Shown here in pieces: positions 55,338 through 64,000 of a DNA stretch of 64,000 bases. Origin of the DNA: Streptococcus oralis (GTDB lineage: Bacteria > Bacillota > Bacilli > Lactobacillales > Streptococcaceae); contig NZ_JAHZPJ010000005.1 in the NCBI RefSeq assembly GCF_019929345.1, positions 49,278 through 113,277 on the forward strand, in the 5' to 3' direction. Below the pieces are notes generated by a model. That model worked only from the letters and a program-made list of their open reading frames with translations, made no database searches and had not been told where the DNA came from. Position 1 is the stretch's first letter; each line of letters begins with the position of its first letter. Both the position numbers and the translations under genes were made by a program.

Positions 55338-56570
55338 TCAATTTTCGTGAAGTTTATCGTCCAGATAAGCCTTCAAGGCAGCCACCATTTCCTCTGGTCT
55401 GTCTGCTGGGAAAATACCTGCATAGGCACTTTCAGGCAGTTCTTGAGCCTTGGTATTGCCAAATGTCAAGATTGGTTTATCAAAGCGTGAGACATAGTCA
55501 TAAACGACACTCAGTTTATTATCATGGTTAATATCGAGATAGACATCTGTCTGCTGGATCAGCCTTTCAACTAAAAGGGGGAAGGTGTTGGGATAGAGGG
55601 TAACATTTTCAAAACGTGACAAGAGTTTGAGCTCAGATGCCATCGTCGTATAAGCTGCAATATAGAAATGCACTTTCGGTAGGGCTTGAACGAGATAATC
55701 GATTTTCTCTAGACACCAAGAATTAGTTAGAGTGACACAAGTCATAGCTGGCTGGTAGATTGCGACTGGACAGACAAGACCAGCTTGACGCCATTTTTCA
55801 GTGATAGTAGACCACTCCATCAGATGATAGTGCCACCAAATCTCACGCAAGCGCCCAACCGAATAAGTGTTCCAAGGCTTATCTGGAGATAGGTAATGCA
55901 AGATTGCTGGCAGAGGCTCTAGGGGAATATCAAAGATAAATTCATGCCCATGTAAAGCAGCCCCACTGTCAAAACCAATCTGGAAATTATAACGATGGTC
56001 TAGAGGAGTATAGCTATCATGAAAGAGCATATTAAGAATGGACTGGTCTCCCTCACCCACGTGTTGGTGCTCACGCTCCGTCAACTCAACCAGCTGTTGT
56101 CGCACGGCTTCTGCTTGCCATTTCTTGTTGTTTATTAAGAGAACACCTGCATTAAAGCCGATACCAGCTCCAAAACAAGACGGTGCTGCAGCCAGATAGT
56201 TTTCTCCCAAGTCCATTTCAAAGAGAGATGTCAAATCAGCCGTCACTACCAAATCACTGTCCAAGTAAAGAACCTTTTCCTCCTCGACAAAATCAGGAAT
56301 AAAATAACGAGCATAGGTCATGTGATTGATATGGGGCAACTTGTTGTTCCAGTTCATCTGAAACTGGGGGCCAATCATCTTGACATCTATCAAATCACCA
56401 CCTATTTGCTGTAATTTAGGTCTAAGAGCACGGAACCACTCCTGGGGAATATCTTGGTTGAAGATATAGACCTTGACATGACTGTTATGGTAGCAGAGAG
56501 ACTTGAGTGCTGTTTCAATCTGGCGAATATAGGCATAATCTCCCGCAAGAACAACAGAATGATTTTTCAT
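55338..56570 (-). CDS. Glycosyltransferase, GT8 domain plus C-terminal YLDINH module
   Basis: 410 residues from the ATG at 56570 (AAAGGAGTAAGA upstream; the frame to 56591 is an overlap artefact). N-terminal GT8: KNHSVVLAGDYAYIRQIETA, catalytic LYLDSDLVV (DxD near 97-99), GFNAGVLLINN, and HYLSPDKPWN. The last ~130 residues form a Rossmann-like module (IAAYTTMASELKLLSRFENV ... VYLDINHD) seen four more times in this cluster. Adds a sugar to the adhesin glycan, probably Glc or Gal; exact linkage unknown. Confidence 0.86.
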   Translation of the reverse strand: MKNHSVVLAGDYAYIRQIETALKSLCYHNSHVKVYIFNQDIPQEWFRALRPKLQQIGGDLIDVKMIGPQFQMNWNNKLPHINHMTYARYFIPDFVEEEKVLYLDSDLVVTADLTSLFEMDLGENYLAAAPSCFGAGIGFNAGVLLINNKKWQAEAVRQQLVELTEREHQHVGEGDQSILNMLFHDSYTPLDHRYNFQIGFDSGAALHGHEFIFDIPLEPLPAILHYLSPDKPWNTYSVGRLREIWWHYHLMEWSTITEKWRQAGLVCPVAIYQPAMTCVTLTNSWCLEKIDYLVQALPKVHFYIAAYTTMASELKLLSRFENVTLYPNTFPLLVERLIQQTDVYLDINHDNKLSVVYDYVSRFDKPILTFGNTKAQELPESAYAGIFPADRPEEMVAALKAYLDDKLHEN

Positions 56571-56590
56571 TCTTACTCCTTTATGTAACA

Positions 56591-59023
56591 TTATTTTGAT
56601 AAATCAGCCACGATTTGGCTTGTATAGGTTTCATCTTCGATAAATTCAATATCTTGGTCAAAATTGTACTCTGCAGTATGCTTATGGTTGAACTTGATTT
56701 TAGTTTTTGCTCCCATCTTCATCCATTCATACTCAGAATCTATATGACCAATATCAAGTACCTGATAGCCTTTTTTCGTTAGGCGATAGGTCAGTACTTT
56801 AGCAGTAGGACCTAGCATGCAGAGAATCAAGCGTCCATTTGCGTGTTTATAAATCTCCTTTTCGATTTCATCAACACGTGAATAAGCACTGTGTGATGGA
56901 CAAATGATTCGCTGAATTGACTTAGCATCATCAAAGAGGTCATTTCCCACACCCGAACGTGAAGTTGCTCCTTCTATCAAGAGAAGATCACGTCCCTTCC
57001 ATATAGACTTCAGCTTAGCAAATTGCTCATTTGCTTGCGTTTTATCTTCAAAATCAATATATGGGCGTGAAACAAAAGTCGATCCATACCATGAATCGCT
57101 AAACAAAGATTGATAAAAATCCGCATAGTGATCCAAATGAGCTTTCCAAAAATCAATAGCCCACCAAGTGAAAATAAAGCGATTCTGGAAAATATCTGGC
57201 AGACATATCACTGTGTGCTCGTTTGAGGGAAGAGAAATAATCTCTCTCATTGTACTTACCAACTCTTCATCATAATCCTGATAAGGGATTGAATCCCCCG
57301 CAAGGAGATTGATCTCCCCATCCCCAAAACGAATCAAAGAAGAATTATTTTTAATAACATAGTCAAGGGTTTCATCAATTCCTTTAACTTCGGGAAACTT
57401 ACTCTGTTCTTTTAAAGCATTTCCTGCCAGCATCGATCGAAGATCTGTCAGCATCTGTTCTGGATGTTCGCCAGAATACAATCGTTGGCCATGACAGCCG
57501 TTTTGAGATTTATAAAAAGCTAACATTGGTTTGGAAAGACTTACAATTTCTGCCACAATATCACTTGTCGAATTCTCCAAGTTAATATCGAGGTAGACAT
57601 CCATCTGGTTTTTAAGTCTCTCAAACTCATCTCTAGAGATGGCAGGATACAGATAAATATTCTCATGTTTCTGAGATAATGCATATAGTTTTGAGCCCAT
57701 ATCCGTCCAAGCCGCAATGTGAAAAGCGATTTCAGGACAGTCGGTTGCCAAATTTCCTAGACCTTCCAGTTCTTGAGAGGCTGTAAAGGTCAAAGCGTGA
57801 AATTGAGGTTCTAGATTTTTCGTAAATCTACCATTTTGCTGATAATCTTGAATCGATTCTATCATCCCAGCTAGAGAATCCACTACTCTTTGGCCGTATT
57901 CTCCATGTTTGGTTGACAAAAAAGAAAGAATAGGCACATCATTTTTTTGCATTTTTTCTAAAACTGACTGAACCTCTTGCCCATGATTAATATCTAAATA
58001 TAGATTAGCTTTTTCTTCTAATTGATGTAAAACAGGCGGAACTACTTGAGGATATAGGCGGACGTTTTCATGAACGGATAAGGCTAGTAATTTTTCTCCC
58101 ATGTCCGTCCAAGCCGCAATATTAAAAGTGATTTCTGGAAGACTGACAACTAATTGGTGAATGGCTTCTAATTCTTGTGAATTTGTCACAATCAAACAAC
58201 TAAAAGTCTCTCTCTTGGATGATAGTTGAAATTCTCCCCAGTGGTGTTGCAACATTTGAGTCCATTCCATGTCATGCACCTGCCACCACAACTCTCTATA
58301 TCGATTTGCAATTAAAGTTGTCCATGGTTTTCGATAGGTCGTATAATGGATAATCACCGGAGACTGAACTTCCTCTAAATGCCCCTTCCAGTTGTTATAG
58401 AAGGCAACAATATCATGTCCCACTTGAAGATTAAAGGAACGATCCAACTCTAGCCATTTTTCTTTACACACCTGGTTAATAATCGTTTGATCCCCATTAA
58501 AATCTAAAAAGCGTCCCTCTTCTATCTCTTTTTGCATAAACTGACTTTGGTGAACCAGTTTGTCCTCTAGATTTTCCTCTCTCCACTTGGCATTATTGAT
58601 CAGCATAACACCCGTATTAAAGGTGACACCATCTGTATCCATGACAGCTGCCAATAACTGATCTCCTAGATTTATTTCCCACAAGTCATCCAAAGGAGCA
58701 TTGACAATTAAGTCACTATCCAAGTATAACACCTTGTCTTCTCTAATGAGGCTAGGGATAAAATAACGAGCATAGGCTATCTGACTAATATGATTTTGAG
58801 TCCCCCAATTTTGGAAAATATTGCCCTGAGGTAACTTTACATCAATCACATCGCCCCCTAAAAGACGCGCTATTTTTCTTGGTTTTCGAAACCAGTCTGG
58901 CATGATATCTTGATTTAGAACATAGACATTTATATTTTTATTATGATAGAAAATTGATTTTAATGTCGTCTCTAATTGAGATAGATAGTGACAGTCTCCT
59001 GCCATTACGATTGTTTTCTTCAT
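56591..59023 (-). CDS. Multidomain glycosyltransferase: GT8, two YLDINH modules, GT-D (DUF1792)
   Basis: 810 residues. About 1-265: GT8 (MAGDCHYLSQLETTLKSIFY, DSDLIVN, GVMLINNAKW, HYTTYRKPW). About 275-400 and 410-530: two copies of the IAAWTDMG...YLDIN module. About 545-800: DUF1792 GT-D domain (SLIRFGDGEINLLAG with the DGE metal motif; ATSRSGVGNDLFDD; LCMLGPTAKVLTYRL), the fold shown for S. parasanguinis dGT1. Two catalytic centres on one chain imply two successive sugar additions to the adhesin. Linked to the next gene (overlap region at 56570-56591). Confidence 0.88.
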   Translation of the reverse strand: MKKTIVMAGDCHYLSQLETTLKSIFYHNKNINVYVLNQDIMPDWFRKPRKIARLLGGDVIDVKLPQGNIFQNWGTQNHISQIAYARYFIPSLIREDKVLYLDSDLIVNAPLDDLWEINLGDQLLAAVMDTDGVTFNTGVMLINNAKWREENLEDKLVHQSQFMQKEIEEGRFLDFNGDQTIINQVCKEKWLELDRSFNLQVGHDIVAFYNNWKGHLEEVQSPVIIHYTTYRKPWTTLIANRYRELWWQVHDMEWTQMLQHHWGEFQLSSKRETFSCLIVTNSQELEAIHQLVVSLPEITFNIAAWTDMGEKLLALSVHENVRLYPQVVPPVLHQLEEKANLYLDINHGQEVQSVLEKMQKNDVPILSFLSTKHGEYGQRVVDSLAGMIESIQDYQQNGRFTKNLEPQFHALTFTASQELEGLGNLATDCPEIAFHIAAWTDMGSKLYALSQKHENIYLYPAISRDEFERLKNQMDVYLDINLENSTSDIVAEIVSLSKPMLAFYKSQNGCHGQRLYSGEHPEQMLTDLRSMLAGNALKEQSKFPEVKGIDETLDYVIKNNSSLIRFGDGEINLLAGDSIPYQDYDEELVSTMREIISLPSNEHTVICLPDIFQNRFIFTWWAIDFWKAHLDHYADFYQSLFSDSWYGSTFVSRPYIDFEDKTQANEQFAKLKSIWKGRDLLLIEGATSRSGVGNDLFDDAKSIQRIICPSHSAYSRVDEIEKEIYKHANGRLILCMLGPTAKVLTYRLTKKGYQVLDIGHIDSEYEWMKMGAKTKIKFNHKHTAEYNFDQDIEFIEDETYTSQIVADLSK

Positions 59024-59032
59024 CTGTTTTTC

Positions 59033-60043
59033 CTACCTTACTCCCAGTTGAAAAATAGCCTCAACCAAGATTTTTTTCGTAAAATATCCCTCTTTTAATA
59101 GATAACTAAACATTTCGATACGCCTTGTCATATCACAGTATTTTTCTTCAGTTATAGATGAGACAAGCTGGCTCGCTTCTTCTAGAGTTTCAACCGCAAA
59201 GCCCAAGCCCTGTTCAACAATAAACTGCATCGTTGAAAGATTTTTGGGAACAATAACAGGAATTCCAGCAGCTAAATAAGTACTAACTTTATGAGAAAGA
59301 TTCATTCCATAATAGTCTCTATTTTCTCCTGGATTTTCAGTAGTCCCCCATACCAAACCAAATCCTCCCTTTGAAAGTTCTAAAAGGAGTTCCTCATCTC
59401 GCTTCCAGCCTTCTATTATAAAAGTTGGTGCTTGATTTTTTCCGATTGGTTGATTTGAAAAGACTCTCAAGGGGATTGGATGAGACCAATTTAGCAATCC
59501 TGGAAAGCGTTCCAAACTACCTGCAAAGAAAATTTCTCTTTTGAAGATTGGCTTATAGAGGGCTAAAGAATGAGGGTGGTCCCACATCCCTTGAATCAGT
59601 ATTTTGGGATTTTCTAGTCCTTCCTCAAGCAATCGTTTCTTCATTTTTTCCGAAGGCACTATCAATACATCTGCCTGCTGATACAAATAAAGATAATCCT
59701 TCATAAGGTAGTAGTTACTATCAAACATTAGGGGAACAACATCATGAATAAAAAGAACCAGCTTAACTTGCATGTCTTTGAGTTTATCAATAAATAGGCG
59801 ATCAAACTCAACACCATTCCACGTAGGTGACTGAAAAACAACAATATCCCCGATAGAAACACTCGACATAATGCCATCTATGCGTTTGTTCATTTCAGAC
59901 TTGCTATCTGATGTGATAGGATAAAAATAAACTCCTAATTCACGAAAACCTAAAGTTGAGGCAATATTTTGGACCGCATTCTGGGCTAAAATGACTGTGC
60001 TGTCTCCCGCCATCCCATATAGATTCGTTAGATGTAGTTTCAT
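59033..60043 (-). CDS. nss: Glucosyltransferase Gtf3/Nss-like
   Basis: 336 residues, GT-B fold: [20 protein letters not shown] at the N-terminus, [20 protein letters not shown], and the C-terminal donor site [20 protein letters not shown]. Matches Gtf3 (S. parasanguinis) and Nss (S. gordonii), which add glucose to the initial GlcNAc put on Ser/Thr by GtfA-GtfB. Because gtfA-gtfB are absent from their usual place here, its substrate would need them encoded elsewhere. Confidence 0.88.
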   Translation of the reverse strand: MKLHLTNLYGMAGDSTVILAQNAVQNIASTLGFRELGVYFYPITSDSKSEMNKRIDGIMSSVSIGDIVVFQSPTWNGVEFDRLFIDKLKDMQVKLVLFIHDVVPLMFDSNYYLMKDYLYLYQQADVLIVPSEKMKKRLLEEGLENPKILIQGMWDHPHSLALYKPIFKREIFFAGSLERFPGLLNWSHPIPLRVFSNQPIGKNQAPTFIIEGWKRDEELLLELSKGGFGLVWGTTENPGENRDYYGMNLSHKVSTYLAAGIPVIVPKNLSTMQFIVEQGLGFAVETLEEASQLVSSITEEKYCDMTRRIEMFSYLLKEGYFTKKILVEAIFQLGVR

Positions 60044-60064
60044 ATTGACCTTTCTAGTCTTTAA

Positions 60065-60928
60065 CTATTTTCTTGGCTTGATTAGAATATCTCCGTTATT
60101 GTAGACAATACTGTTTGCAGGAATGTCTTGGCGTATCAGACAACCGGCTCCAATTACAGTGTTATCACCAATTCGAACACCTTTCAAAATGGTTACATTG
60201 CTACCAATCCAGCAATCCTTCCCCACCATTATAGGAGCCATCTTCCACTCCCACTTTTCAATCCTCTCTGCTGTATAAGTGTGATCATGGTCATAAAAAC
60301 GGACACCTTCTCCAATCATGGTTCCAGATCCGATTTCGATGCGGTCAATGCAGTTTATACTACAGTAGTTATTCAAAAAGACTCCTTCATAAAGAATAAG
60401 CTTTCCAGCAGGTAGTTGAAAGCTCTCAAAATTACGGCAAGTAACCTTCTGAGCGACACATAGACTAGCAGAGGAGCCTATCTCAAAGGAATTCCATACG
60501 CCTTCCTGATAAATACGGTCCAAGTCATTTACGGTGATATGAGGCTGATTCAAACAATCTAAAATCGCCTCAACCATTGCTTGAGGAGTAGAGGAAGAAT
60601 AGCATTCTTGTCCTTGTTGACCATGCATAGTATTATCAAAAGCAAGAACTCTCTTGCCAGCCTGAGAAAATCGTGCTACCACCTGATCTACTTCTTCATA
60701 ATGGTTGATATCCAGTAACACATCACAAACTCTCATCAAAAAAGAAATACTAGCTTCATCAGTTACTGTATGTAAGCGTACATTTCCCTTTGATTGTAAT
60801 TCTAATATTCTATCTGAAAACACAACGGGAGCTGCAATATGAAAGCAAACTTGTGGGAGCTGGTCCAAGAGATACAGCAAGTGTTCAATCTGGTCACTAA
60901 CAGTTAAAATTAAAGCATCACCAATCAT
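60065..60928 (-). CDS. Acyltransferase with hexapeptide repeats fused to a YLDINH module
   Basis: 287 residues from the ATG at 60928 (GGAG 6 bases upstream, 2 bases after the previous stop). About 1-130: the shuffled module (LILTVSDQIEHLLYLLDQLP, CFHIAAPVVFSD, DVLLDINHYEE, VLAFDNTMHGQQGQE). About 150-285: left-handed beta-helix of an O-acetyltransferase (GSGTMIGEGVRFYDHDHTYT, VGKDCWIGSNVTILKGVRIG, NTVIGAGCLIRQDIPANSIV) with catalytic-type His in DHDHTY. Probably O-acetylates the adhesin glycan; the fusion to a glycosyltransferase-associated module is unusual. Confidence 0.8.
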   Translation of the reverse strand: MIGDALILTVSDQIEHLLYLLDQLPQVCFHIAAPVVFSDRILELQSKGNVRLHTVTDEASISFLMRVCDVLLDINHYEEVDQVVARFSQAGKRVLAFDNTMHGQQGQECYSSSTPQAMVEAILDCLNQPHITVNDLDRIYQEGVWNSFEIGSSASLCVAQKVTCRNFESFQLPAGKLILYEGVFLNNYCSINCIDRIEIGSGTMIGEGVRFYDHDHTYTAERIEKWEWKMAPIMVGKDCWIGSNVTILKGVRIGDNTVIGAGCLIRQDIPANSIVYNNGDILIKPRK

Positions 60929-60930
60929 CT

Positions 60931-63024
60931 TCAGCTCCATCCCCTTGCACATTCTCTCAGTTTTTCAATCATATCTCCGACTTGATCTGTCTGATACGTT
61001 AGCTGCCCCATGTCTATCGTTTTAGTATTTTCAAAAGCGAAGACTGGTTTTCCATTTTCTGTAAAATATTCTAAAAATTCTTCCGTCTTTTCCCCGTGAT
61101 TGATATCCAAAAGAACTTGACAGTCCTCTTTTAGCTCTCTATCCAAATCAACTAAATAGTGGATTCCTGAATAGAGGGTGACATTCGGATACCGAACTAT
61201 TTGTGCTAGGGAGTCACTGACCAATACTCGTGCTGCAATTTTAAATTGAATCTCTGGTAAGGATTGAACCAATGTTTCAATTTGTTCAATATGGTCTGAG
61301 GCTGTATAGGTGAGACAAGTGAACGGTTCCTTTATCGGATAAAGGTGAGATTTTTGTAATAGATGTAAATGATGATTTTGTCCCAATTCTGTCCATTCAA
61401 GCCCATGGTAGTACCACCAAACATCTCGATAGGTTTGTGCCGCCAAATCTTTCCACGGTTTCCTATGGGAAAGATAATGAATAATAGCAGGATAATCCTG
61501 ACCTACAGGCAACTGATAATCAGTGAACTGCTTATGAATGACAATATGATTATAATCAAAATCCAATTCCAACCATTTATGTTCAAAAAGCATATTTAAG
61601 ATACTCTGATCCGCCTGATCAACCTTATCATGCCATTCATTGGTCAAATCAATCAACCTTTGAGTCATACTTTCTTGCTTCCACAAATCATTATTAATTA
61701 AGAGAACACCTGCGTTAAAGATTTCCCGACCGAAATAGGCTCTACCTCCAAAATCTCTAACAGCAGCCAAAGGATAATCTTGTAAGTCTGTTGCAAACAA
61801 TTCATCAAGATTTCTCGTTACAACTAAATCACAGTCCAAGTAGAGGGCCTTGTCTTCTTGCACGAAATCAGCTATAAAATAGCGTAAAAAAACAGTGTAA
61901 CTAATATCTGTCTTATACCTTGAAATCTGCTCGGATGTCACCCTACAATTGATAATTTCTGAATCAAACTTCTCTATGCGCTTATTTAATTGCTTAATCC
62001 ATTCATTAGGAAAATCGCTATTAATCAGATAAAAACGAATCGAGCGATTGTGGTAACAGATAGACTTGATAGTAGTCATTACTTGGTCTACATAGGAATA
62101 GTTTGCTGCTAGGACAATGGCTTTCTTTTGTATTTTCTTAGTTTTTTCAAGCTTGTCTAGTAGATATTTTTTTGCCTCAAACTCTTTATAGGTGGGAGTT
62201 TCTGCTAAGCCACTGACCTTCCCATTAGAAAGACTCCCTTCTAACATCTGACGATAAATAGCTAAATGTTTTTCTAAAGGATATCCTAGACTAGCTAATA
62301 AAGTGATACGTTCAGACATAGCATCAACCAAGGCATGCATCCACTTTTCTGTCCAAGATCTGGATAAACTATTATTTCTGATGCGATAAGAATAGATTCC
62401 ATTATGGATATAAACAATCTTTTCTGCCAACAGATAAATCTTTTGATTGAGGTAACCATCCTCTCGAAATTTACCTATGTCGAAGCGCAACCGCTCGAAT
62501 AATCCTGCCTTATAGAGTTTACCCCAAGCAGATATCAAAGCAAAACTCTTCATTTCTTGGGATTCATATAAGTTCTCAAATATGGAAACATTATCATATA
62601 CCCTCTCGTAATAGGAGTCTCCTGATATATGAAAGTAGAACATTCCTTCACTTTCGTTGAAAGAATAGTAATTCCCAACTGCAATATCAGCCTGATACTC
62701 TGTTATTTTTTTGTATAGGGTTTCTACATAATCTGACTCAATCCAATCATCCGAGTCAACAAAAGTTACGTAATTTCCGGACATATTATTCAGACCGGTG
62801 TTTCGTGCGGCAGAAATACCAGCATTTTCTTGTTCTATATAGATAATTCGGTGATCCATTTCTGAAAATTCTTTACAAATCTCACCTGAAGCATCCGTAG
62901 AACCATCATTAACGACAACAATCTCAATATTTTTATATGTTTGAGCAATAATACTATCTAGGCATTTTCTTAGATAGCTTTCCACATTGTAAACCGGTAC
63001 AATGACCGTTATTTTATCATCCAC
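60931..63024 (-). CDS. Bifunctional glycosyltransferase: GT2 + GT8 + YLDINH module
   Basis: 697 residues. About 1-270: GT2 (ITVIVPVYNVESYLRKCLDS, VVNDGSTDASG, TFVDSDDWIESDY). About 300-560: GT8 (IVLAANYSYVDQVMTTIKSI, YLDCDLVV with D-C-D for the usual DxD, FNAGVLLINNDLW, HYLSHRKPWK). About 570-697: one copy of the shuffled module (FKIAARVLVSDSL, VLLDINHGEKTEE, FAFENTKT). The start codon is GTG at 63024 with AAGGAG 10 bases upstream. First glycosyltransferase after the adhesin gene. Confidence 0.86.
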   Translation of the reverse strand: MDDKITVIVPVYNVESYLRKCLDSIIAQTYKNIEIVVVNDGSTDASGEICKEFSEMDHRIIYIEQENAGISAARNTGLNNMSGNYVTFVDSDDWIESDYVETLYKKITEYQADIAVGNYYSFNESEGMFYFHISGDSYYERVYDNVSIFENLYESQEMKSFALISAWGKLYKAGLFERLRFDIGKFREDGYLNQKIYLLAEKIVYIHNGIYSYRIRNNSLSRSWTEKWMHALVDAMSERITLLASLGYPLEKHLAIYRQMLEGSLSNGKVSGLAETPTYKEFEAKKYLLDKLEKTKKIQKKAIVLAANYSYVDQVMTTIKSICYHNRSIRFYLINSDFPNEWIKQLNKRIEKFDSEIINCRVTSEQISRYKTDISYTVFLRYFIADFVQEDKALYLDCDLVVTRNLDELFATDLQDYPLAAVRDFGGRAYFGREIFNAGVLLINNDLWKQESMTQRLIDLTNEWHDKVDQADQSILNMLFEHKWLELDFDYNHIVIHKQFTDYQLPVGQDYPAIIHYLSHRKPWKDLAAQTYRDVWWYYHGLEWTELGQNHHLHLLQKSHLYPIKEPFTCLTYTASDHIEQIETLVQSLPEIQFKIAARVLVSDSLAQIVRYPNVTLYSGIHYLVDLDRELKEDCQVLLDINHGEKTEEFLEYFTENGKPVFAFENTKTIDMGQLTYQTDQVGDMIEKLRECARGWS

Positions 63025-63090
63025 TAGCGATTTTCTCCTTATATTTATTATACAATTTTTTAGTCAAAATTTCAGCTATATAATAGTAAA

Positions 63091-63123
63091 AACCCCTTGA
63101 AAATTCTAATTTTTCAAGGGGTT
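63091..63123 (-). terminator. Terminator after the serine-rich repeat adhesin gene
   Basis: Perfect 13-bp stem AACCCCTTGAAAA / TTTTCAAGGGGTT (63091-63103 / 63111-63123), loop of 7, followed on minus by TTTTTAC. It separates the adhesin from the glycosyltransferase operon. Confidence 0.9.
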
Positions 63124-63172
63124 TCTATGATTTACGTGCACGAGTTAGTTTAGCCTAAATTTATAGGTCATC

Positions 63173-64000
63173 TTACTCTTCTTCATCACGTTTACGGCGT
63201 TTCGCAACCAATCCAATACCTGTAACTGCTGCTAAAGCTCCTAAAAGCACGGATGATTTGGAAGCTTCTGTACCTGTATTCGGCAATTGCTGTCTAGTCT
63301 TACCTGCTGACTCTGATGCACTTGTTGAAGCGGACTCACTTGCCGATGTACTTGCACTTACTGAAGCGCTCGTTGAGGCAGATACGCTCGCCGATGTACT
63401 TGCGCTTACTGAAGCACTTGTTGAAGCGGACTCACTTGCCGATGTACTTGCACTTACTGAGGCACTTGTTGAAGCGGATACGCTCGCTGACGTACTTGCG
63501 CTTACTGAAGCACTTGTTGAAGCGGACTCACTTGCCGATGTACTTGCTGAAACTGAAGCACTCGTTGAAGCAGACTCACCTGCCGATGTACTTGCACTTA
63601 CTGAGGCACTTGTTGAAGCGGATGCACTTGCCGATGTACTTGCACTTACTGAAGCGCTCGTTGAGGCAGATACGCTCGCCGATGTACTTGCTGAAACTGA
63701 AGCACTCGTTGAAGCAGACTCACTTGCCGATGTACTTGCGCTTACTGAAGCACTTGTTGAAGCGGACTCACTTGCCGATGTACTTGCTGAAACTGAAGCA
63801 CTCGTTGAAGCAGACTCACTTGCCGATGTACTTGCACTTACTGAGGCACTTGTTGAAGCGGACTCACTTGCCGATGTACTTGCACTTACTGAGGCACTTG
63901 TTGAAGCGGATGCACTTGCCGATGTACTTGCACTTACTGAAGCACTCGTTGAAGCGGATGCACTTGCCGATGTACTTGCTGAAACTGAAGCACTTGTTGA
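63173..64000 (-). CDS. Serine-rich repeat (SRR) surface adhesin, C-terminal part with LPNTG anchor
   Basis: Open frame of 275 residues plus stop, running off the right edge, so the start lies outside. About 230 residues are serine every second position in a 16-residue unit of the form [16 protein letters not shown], where x is A, E or V. Then [17 protein letters not shown] (sortase motif at 63272-63286), a hydrophobic helix ([16 protein letters not shown]) and the charged tail KRRKRDEEE. This is the PsrP/GspB/SrpA type of glycosylated adhesin, the substrate of the SecA2/SecY2 locus to its left. Confidence 0.95.
   Translation of the reverse strand, partial: STSASVSASTSASASASTSASVSASTSASASASTSASVSASTSASESASTSASVSASTSASESASTSASVSASTSASESASTSASVSASTSASESASTSASVSASTSASVSASTSASVSASTSASASASTSASVSASTSAGESASTSASVSASTSASESASTSASVSASTSASVSASTSASVSASTSASESASTSASVSASTSASVSASTSASVSASTSASESASTSASESAGKTRQQLPNTGTEASKSSVLLGALAAVTGIGLVAKRRKRDEEE
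63310..64000. repeat. 48-bp tandem repeats encoding the SRR region
   Basis: About 14 imperfect copies of a 48-base unit (16 codons), with variation mainly at one codon (GCA/GAG/GTA) and in synonymous positions. Continues past the window edge. Confidence 0.9.

Noticed and set aside
63310-64000. Short, regularly spaced repeats that could suggest a CRISPR array
   Set aside because: The repeat period is 48 bases with no unique spacers, and it translates as a serine-rich protein ending in LPNTG.

Overview
The window reads as a low-GC Firmicutes chromosome from a Mitis-group Streptococcus. The PBP2b, CdaA, CtpE-type ATPase, nan and accessory Sec proteins all look like S. mitis / S. oralis / S. pneumoniae orthologues. 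As far as I can recall it, pneumococcal R6 PBP2b differs from this copy at many positions, so a commensal such as S. mitis fits better than a typical pneumococcus. Almost all genes are on the minus strand. The exceptions are the ferredoxin-NADP reductase, a ferredoxin, a PlsC-type acyltransferase and the nan regulator.

Layout. 1-5.2 kb: cell-envelope and nucleotide-signalling housekeeping genes (dapB end, degV, DUF1149, glmM, cdaR, cdaA). 5.3-6.3 kb: ferredoxin-NADP reductase. 6.3-9.4 kb: an inserted module with a lipase that carries a helical C-terminus, two small helical partners, two DUF1310-like lipoproteins and a truncated second toxin start. This resembles the type VII-secreted TslA lipase toxin modules of staphylococci. 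9.5-24.8 kb: core genes (whiA-yvcK-rapZ, ridA, ysxC, clpX, folA, cmk, a LysM protein, ferredoxin, bactoprenol-type glycosyltransferase, galE, FAD oxidase, Nif3-like, trmK, P-type ATPase, plsC). 24.9-28.0 kb: degenerate IS sequence, recR and pbp2b. 28.3-38.1 kb: a sialic acid catabolism locus (nanR, an inserted methyltransferase, nanK, nanA lyase, DUF624, YhcH, SatABC-type transporter, nanE) with two matching promoter/operator regions. 38.2-47.5 kb: an accessory island of immunity-type genes. It holds five intact YezG/EsaG-family (DUF600) genes plus two fragments, two copies of an unrecognised 219-residue family, one SUFU, one SUKH and one helical-repeat protein, and a membrane-protein pair of which one is broken by a stop codon. 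47.5-64 kb: an accessory SecA2/SecY2 locus (asp5, asp4, secA2, asp3, asp2, asp1, secY2), five glycan-modifying proteins, and the LPNTG end of a giant serine-rich repeat adhesin that runs off the right edge.

How they work together. The adhesin would be glycosylated in the cytoplasm by the adjacent transferases, acetylated by Asp2, exported by SecA2/SecY2/Asp1-5 and anchored by sortase. The gtfA-gtfB pair that normally starts this glycosylation is missing between secA2 and asp4, and a short scar sits in its place. The nan genes import and degrade sialic acid to feed amino-sugar metabolism. The lipase module and the YezG/SUFU/SUKH island both point to interbacterial antagonism, but no type VII secretion core (EssC, EsaA, EssB) lies in the window.

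The most interesting signals are: the orphan TslA-like toxin module; two separate insertions (lipase module, methyltransferase), each flanked by a direct repeat of the neighbouring gene's 3' end plus terminator; the immunity array with a recurring promoter-like intergenic repeat; the gtfAB deletion scar; and a ~125-residue module shuffled five times among four adjacent glycosylation proteins.
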